Shown: one piece after another, positions 58,560 to 64,000 of the stretch | How the letters are laid out: every line of letters starts with the position of its first letter | Position numbering within the stretch: position 1 is the stretch's first letter | DNA from: Gonocerus acuteangulatus | Lineage: Eukaryota; Arthropoda; Insecta; Hemiptera; Coreidae | Length of the DNA stretch: 64,000 nucleotides | Assembly (NCBI GenBank): GCA_946811695.1 | Contig: OX328123.1 | Span: forward strand, 35,755,660-35,819,659 | Direction of reading: 5' to 3' | Program-made: the position numbers and the translations under genes | The notes under the pieces: generated by a model | Database searches by the model: none | Seen by the model: only the letters and a program-made list of their open reading frames with translations | Told to the model about the DNA's origin: nothing

Positions 58560-58743
58560 TTAATTTACTTACTCTACAGTCCAGGACCTTGGCCTTGTAC
58601 ACAATTTTTCTCCAGTCGTCCCTTTCCTTCATTTTTCCCCTCCAATTTACCACTCCCATCCGCTTCGAATCATCTTCCACGTCACTTTTTTTAACCTTTT
58701 CCTCGGTCTTCTTTTTCTGGGATATTCCTCCCTAATTATCTTT
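58560..58743 (-). pseudogene. LINE RT C-terminal fragment, part split by Copia insertion
   Basis: The minus strand gives KVTWKMIRSGWEW and RDDW-like stretches typical of the extreme C-terminus of RTE-like LINE proteins. It continues across the Copia element at 62036. Confidence 0.5.
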
Positions 58744-58927
58744 TGTTGAAATTCATTAAAAGATTTATCAATATGTTATTTATTTATTTGTTTTTGTCAC
58801 CTGTCTATAAAAAGTGAATTGATTAAGCCATATGAATAGAAATATAATACTTTCCTTTCTAACAGTTAAAAATACAATTAATATTTTGCTCACTGAATTT
58901 CATTCTTTTAAAGTTCAAAACACAATA
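58744..58927 (+). repeat. Copia 5' LTR
   Basis: 184 bases; pairs with 61852-62035. Confidence 0.92.
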
Positions 58928-58962
58928 GGTTATGGGCACAGCAGCTTAAAAACGCGCTAAAA

Positions 58963-61829
58963 GTGATATTCTTTTTGTTCTGTGAAATATTGTCGAAGTT
59001 TTTCGAAATCATGGACAGTTTAAGGATTAATATTGGACATTTAGTAGGGAAAGTTAATTGGGCAACTTGGAAGTTTAAAATGCTTATCCTTCTGAGGAGT
59101 TTTCCCGGAGGAGAAGATGTGGTTCAAGGGAAATTGATTGCTCCAGACAGGCCAGCAGCAGGTGCTTCTGATATACAGGTATCAGATTATGATAAGGAGT
59201 TTCAGAACTTTAGAACTGCAGATACTAAAGCTCTTCTTTATTTAACAACTAATATGTCAGAGGAAACTCTCACTAAAGTAATGAGATTAAATTCTGCTAG
59301 GGATGTATGGCTAGAATTACATAGACTATATGTAGGTATTGAGGAGGATAAATCCTTTGATTTAGCCATGCAATTTTTTACCTACTCATATAATAATGAT
59401 GATGACATGGCCAGTCATTTATCTAAATTAAAGAATATTTGGAATAACTTAAATCGAGAGATGAGTGAAGGTTATGAAACCTCAAATTTACCTGATATTT
59501 TGTTAGTATGTAAAATTCTAGACACCCTGCCTTCGAATTATTTTGCATTTAAATCAAGCTGGCGATTGATGGCCAAAGGGGATCGCACTGTTGAAAATTT
59601 AACTAGTCAATTATGCGCTCATGAAAGGGCTTTAAAAATTAATTCTCCTGTACCATCTAATAATGAAGGGGAGGTCTTAGCTGTCAATAAGAGACACAAA
59701 GAAAAAAGGAAGCCTTCATTTACGTGTCATTACTGGAAAAAGGAAGGACATATAGTTAGAAATTGTATTAAGTGGAAGAAGGATGGGCAACCACGTCCTC
59801 CTTCAGAATCAACTTCCCAACCTAGAGTAAATAATAATGTGCTTTCTATATTAAATTATGAAGTTTTCTCAGTTGAACAAGATAAAGCGAATTGGTTTAT
59901 TGACAATGGGGCTACTAATCATATTTGCAATAATGAGGATATGTTTGTCTCAATGAACAAATTTTCAGAGTTTCGTGCAGTAACCACAGCTAATGGTGAA
60001 GAAGTTCCAGCCATTGGTTTTGGAGATGTTGTTTTGAATGTGTCAGTTGGACGTTCGTCAAGTACCATAAACCTATCTAACGTATGGTATGTTCCTAGAA
60101 TGCATAAAAATTTATTTTCTGTACTTGCCGCCCAAGACAAAAATCCTTATAGTAGATTTTCTTCCACCCCCGAAAAATGTAAATTGACGTTAATGGAAAG
60201 ACAGTCTTAATTGGTCATCGCTACAGATATGGAGGACTTTACAGAATAAATAACAATTGCTCCACCAGTAGCATTCATTTTACTAATACTAATCCAAATC
60301 TTTTACAACTTTTCCATGAGTGTTTGGCTCATCAGAACAAACAACATGTTAGAAAAGTTATTGAAAGAGAGCTAAATATTAGATTACCCTTGGACACAAG
60401 CATTTGTGAGGGATGTCAATATGGGAAGTCTCATAGATTGAAATTTGGCACAAAAACAAGAGCATCAGTTCCTGGTGAAGTTATTCACGGAGATGTTTGT
60501 GGGCCATTTGAGAGATCTTTTTCAGGCTATCGTTATTACGTTTTGTTTAAAGATGATTTTAGCCGTTACAGGTTTATCTACTATATTAAAGAGAAGTCTG
60601 AAGTTAGCCAAAAATTTAAAGAATTAATAAAAGAGTATCACGATCAGGACACAAAATTAAACATTTTATATCTGACAATAGTGGTGAGTTTGACAATAAA
60701 ATAATGAAGTCAATTTTCAATAAATATGGTATCGAACAATTATTAACTGCACCATATAGCCCAGAAATGAATGGATTTATAGAGAAAGACAATCGTACTG
60801 TCGTCGAAGCTGCAAGATCCATGCTGCATTCTCGTGACAACCTTCCACAAAGTTTATGGGCAGAACTAACTAATAGTGCAGTTTACATTCTAAATCGGAC
60901 GGGCAACAGTGGTGACAAAGATAAAACGCCTTATGAATTATGGTTTGCTAAAAAACCCTATATTAAAAACTTAAGAATTATCAGTTGTGAATGCTTTGTT
61001 CATACACCTAAACAAAAATGAATAAAAATGGATTGCAAAGCAACAGAAGGAATTCTAGTTGGATATGACTATGGAGGTTACAGAATCTGGATTCCTGATA
61101 GAGGAACACTCATTCGGTCCAGGGACGTGATCTTTAATGAAGTTCCTCTTATGCCTTCTACATTCATTAACCCACCAGCTGAAAACCAAATGAAAGAAAC
61201 TCCTGACAGTGAAAATAAATGTGAAGGAACTCAAGAGACTTTTGAAAAGCCAGATAAAGATTTTCATGGTTTTGATGATGTTGAGGAAAAATCCGTTGAA
61301 GGGAACCCAGGAATGACATTAAGAAATAGGAAGAATTTGAAACCACCAGTTAGACTTAAAGAATATGCAACACTAGTTATGAATGAACATTTACAGATTC
61401 CTGAAACTTATAATGAAGCAATGTCGTTTTGCTGGAGGCCCAATTTCATGGATGAGTTCAGGGCAAACCTGTGTGGCTATTTCCACAAGCGAGGCAGAAT
61501 TGATGGCTGCCAGTGAAGCTGCTCGGGAAATGATTTGGCTACGAAGGATGTTTGAAGATTTAAGGAGTGTTCCCATGCTTTTTGTCGACAACGAAGCTGC
61601 CATTAAGATTGCCAAGAACCCAGAGTTTCATCGTTGTACAAAGCAAATTCGTATCAAACATTTTTTTTGTTCGAGAAGTGGTCTAAGAAGAGATTATACA
61701 GATAAAATCAATCTCTTTAGAAGATCAGTTGGCAGACCTATTTACGAAGGCACTTCCCAAACCAAGATTGAAAATCTTAATCAACCTGATTGGACTAATG
61801 TGTTAATTTTGTTCATTTTTGTGTGTTAA
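58963..61829 (+). pseudogene. Copia gag-pol, broken and lacking most of RT
   Basis: Frame 1 (58963-60210) carries gag of the UBN2 type (VNWATWKFKMLILL onward), a nucleocapsid knuckle CHYWKKEGHIVRNC in which the second Cys is Trp, and the aspartic protease WFIDNGATNHIC. A frameshift near 60187 leads to the integrase part (60324-60704: C..C of the zinc domain in ICEGCQYGKSH, then HGDVCGP and KDDFSRY). Another shift near 60670 leads to the last integrase block (60704-61021, PEMNGFIEKDNRTVVEAARSML), then an in-frame TGA at 61019-61021 and the domain IRSRDVIFNE. After the start of the RT region near 61420 the sequence jumps to the end of RNase H (ISWMSSGQTCVAISTSEAELMAASEA, IKIAKNPEFH). So the catalytic RT and much of RNase H are deleted. 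Dead copy. Confidence 0.9.
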
Positions 61830-61851
61830 ATATCTATTCAATGAGGGGGAG

Positions 61852-62035
61852 TGTTGAAATTCATTGAAAGATTTATCAATATGTTATTTATTTATTTGTT
61901 TTTGTCACCTGTCTATAAAAAGTGAATTGATTAAGCCATATGAATAGAAATGTAATACTTTCCTTTCTAACAGTTAAAAATACAATTAATATTTTGCTCA
62001 CAGAATTTCATTCTTTTAAAGTTCAAAACACAATA
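61852..62035 (+). repeat. Copia 3' LTR
   Basis: 184 bases, preceded by the polypurine tract. Confidence 0.92.
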
Positions 62036-62400
62036 TCTTTTTCGTGGCTGTATCATCGGGCAGTCTTTCCATGTATCCTAGCCTTAATAAAGCGAACTAT
62101 CTTCGCTTTTCATCAGTTCATCCAGCTACTGATTTGCCTTTATCCACCATTCTCCTTGTATGCATAGGGTACCAAAAATTTTTCTTTCAAAAATCCTTAG
62201 AGCTTTCTGGTCAGCTACTTTCTGTGTCCAGGCTTCAGCTTCATTGCACACAACTGGTCAGACCAGGGATTTGTAGATTTTAAGTTATGTTACTGTGGAT
62301 AGGAGTGTCGACTTGAAAAGTGTTAGCATGCCAAAGTACGTTCTATTGCCTGACATGATCCTTCCTCTGATTTCCTGGCTAATCAAGTTTTGGCTATAAA
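62036..62400 (-). pseudogene. LINE RT C-terminal fragment, continuation
   Basis: The minus strand reads EAWTQKVADQKALRIFERKIFGTL and RLPDDTATKKI, the conserved post-RT region of RTE-like LINEs, with stops. Joins 58560-58743 when the Copia element is removed. Confidence 0.65.
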
Positions 62401-62619
62401 AATTAATTTGCTTACTATTAATTAAGGGGAGTCACTGGTCACATCAAGACATCGAAGGGGAAAATCACTCAGCTTCAAAATAAATTTGGTAGGTACCGAA
62501 TCTCATGAAGTTGGGCTTCTAGCTTCCATTTTGTAACATTGCCCTATGTTCGAGTGTCATTGAGGACTTACTTAGATAGTGTGTAAACCTAAAATGGCTA
62601 AATAAAATAATAATATACA

Positions 62620-62621
<2 letters not shown>

Positions 62622-62683
<62 letters not shown>
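62622..62683. repeat. (TA)n microsatellite
   Basis: TA repeat left of the palindrome; its partner is at 62828-62872. Confidence 0.96.
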
Positions 62684-62686
<3 letters not shown>

Positions 62687-62713
62687 TGATGTTATTTTTC
62701 GTCGCTGGGATAG

Positions 62714-62823
62714 TATTTTTAGATGGAACGGCATTTTTCTCCAGCGGTGTTACTCCTCCTCTCTTCTTCCCGGGAAGAAGTGAGGAGGAGTACCACCGCT
62801 GGAGAAAAATGCCGTTCCATCTA

Positions 62824-62829
<6 letters not shown>
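62714..62829. repeat. Near-perfect 116-base palindrome
   Basis: 58-base arms centred on CCCGGG at 62769-62774 with two mismatches (about 62750 and 62762). The arms start tatttttagatggaacggc and contain ctccagcggtg. Flanked on the right by (TA)n. Confidence 0.92.
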
Positions 62830-62872
<43 letters not shown>

Positions 62873-62878
<6 letters not shown>

Positions 62879-63140
62879 TTAGGGTTCTTCGCTGGGGAGA
62901 ATTATTGATGTTAATACAACATTCTCCAGTGTTCGGTTTTTCTGGGTGATATTTCGCAGAAACCCCATTCTGCTTCATCAGACCGTTGTCCACGTTTTTC
63001 AACTTTTTTGTTTGTAATTTTATAATAACCTTTTTCATATTAAAGTTATTTTGACATATGGCACTTTACAGATGTACATTTCTTGTGTCGACACCTATCG
63101 ACAGTGCATGGAGCCGATGGAACTGTTTGACTGTCAAGCA
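62873..63140 (-). mobile_element. Penelope-like element 3' end, second copy
   Basis: Aligns with 32905-33030 and 33221-33350 (ttcttcgctggggagaat, atatttcgcagaaa, attctgcttcatcaga, gagccgatgg). Contains only the 3' end and the last codons; lacks the 5S SINE that interrupts the other copy. Confidence 0.82.
62944..62984 (-). ncRNA. Hammerhead motif in second PLE end
   Basis: Minus strand: stem I GGT with ACC; CTGATGA; stem II GCAGAA with TTCTGC; GAAA; ATAT; C. The core is complete. Confidence 0.7.
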
Positions 63141-64000
63141 CTGTTTCTTGACACTGGTCCAGAGCGCCTCCGTGATTACTTTGATTACTTATCAATTGAT
63201 AAATAACGGAATCATCAATTGATAGGATGACGGAAGCCTGTATTATATAAGTAATAATTACAATTACAGGGAGCCTGGGTATGTTATTTACAAATTGCTG
63301 ATAAATAAAATTCAATAAAACAAAAAGTGGCTGCATCCAGAAAAATAAAAAAATAATTAAAACTTACTATTCTATAGTATTACTATAATACATAATATAA
63401 AGAAAAAATAAAAGAACAACATTAATTATAATAATAAAATAAATCCTTATGTTACAAACATACAAGTCATGTAAAGGTGCCAAGTCATAATAAACTCGTG
63501 CACAAAATTTCCTAATTACTCATTAATTATGAAAGCCTGTATCTTCATTGCTTCCGTGATGAACTAGAAAAGTCTGCTGCATGTGTTGGTAGTCATGCTG
63601 GTGAAGAATTGCTGTAATACTTCTTCATCTCTCCCAGGGCGAAGGAAGTTCTTGATGAAATGATTCCGAGGATTGGTCTACATAGGGCAACGGATTAATA
63701 TGTGGGCTTTTGTTTCTAGACCACAAATGATGGAAACCGTGCTATAATAAGCTGCACAAAATTATGTAGTAGTGTTAATTTTGATGATACATTATTTAAC
63801 GCAATAAAATAACTACTTATCTGCCGCGACAAAGCACGGTTATTCGGCTAGTTATAAATAAATCAGCTAGCATTATTGCTAAATAGGAACTAGGTTAGAA
63901 AGATTTATTGGATCTAATTTCATTGTATGTAATTTTCAACTTTACTATCTTATCTTCCTCAACTATTATGAACATAGATGAAAATTTACTCTTAATTTAG
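63141..64000. other. Right edge, no gene recognised
   Basis: AT-rich sequence without convincing coding or repeat structure, apart from short palindromic sequence tcaattgata around 63196-63222. Confidence 0.4.

Larger units (their letters stand above)
54689..58743. other. FBXL4 3' flank, no further gene seen
   Basis: AT-rich, no recognised coding. Poly(A) signals AATAAA occur at 55639-55644 and 58419-58424, the latter followed by gtttgttcc, so the 3' UTR may be long. Microsatellites at 56246-56360 (TA then CATA), T55 at 56718-56772, TA at 56898-56946. Confidence 0.5.
58744..62035 (+). mobile_element. Ty1/Copia LTR retrotransposon with internal deletion
   Basis: LTRs of 184 bases at 58744-58927 and 61852-62035, TGTTGAAATTC...CACAATA, with about three differences. 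Perfect 5-bp target duplication TCTTT (58739-58743 and 62036-62040). The primer site right after the LTR, ggttatgggcacag, resembles the Drosophila copia site that pairs with the anticodon arm of initiator tRNA-Met. Polypurine tract gagggggag before the 3' LTR. Inserted in a LINE fragment. Confidence 0.92.

Overview
This window is nuclear DNA of an arthropod, most likely a chelicerate (spider-like). It is AT-rich and intron-rich, crowded with (TA)n microsatellites, and holds two animal genes plus a dense mix of LINEs, Penelope-like elements (PLEs), SINEs, LTR elements and DNA transposons. The group is inferred from the gene families and the repeat mix; the species cannot be named from sequence alone.

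Two host genes, both on the + strand, can be rebuilt exon by exon with consistent GT-AG junctions and reading phases. The first is a CYP3-clan-like cytochrome P450 (3855-36701; 10 coding exons, 520 codons, all catalytic motifs present). The second is the orthologue of F-box/LRR protein FBXL4 (40589-54688; 12 coding exons, 609 codons). I see no disabling change in either. Most of the 64 kb is introns and flanks filled by repeats.

Layout. 1-3840: upstream flank with old repeats and one unrecognised 140-codon ORF. P450 intron 1: a hAT element with a perfect 8-bp target duplication. Intron 2: a mariner-type foldback. Intron 3: two tRNA-derived SINEs. Intron 5: a young non-autonomous LTR element with an intact Asn/Lys-rich ORF, inserted into the (TA)n core of a larger dispersed repeat. 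Intron 6: a 7.5-kb nest of three LINEs (an apparently intact Jockey-like element, a 5'-truncated RTE-like element and a 5'-truncated R4/Dong-like element), and a separate hammerhead-ribozyme sequence. Intron 8: piggyBac-like DNA. Intron 9: SINEs, a solo LTR and a Penelope-like element with GIY-YIG endonuclease and a hammerhead motif. 36702-40588: a second, inverted copy of the intron 5 dispersed repeat. FBXL4 introns: a 5S-derived SINE, tRNA SINEs, a Tigger-like MITE and a second hAT-like element. 54689-64000: long AT-rich flank, a minisatellite, a Copia element missing its RT and nested in a LINE fragment, a 116-bp near-perfect palindrome and a second Penelope-like end.

The repeats are linked. 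Three SINE families share body modules, several elements begin or end exactly at (TA)n tracts, and hammerhead-type sequences recur in two PLE-like families. The two genes are unrelated in function (oxidative metabolism; mitochondrial quality control through SCF ubiquitin ligase) and look like ordinary neighbours.
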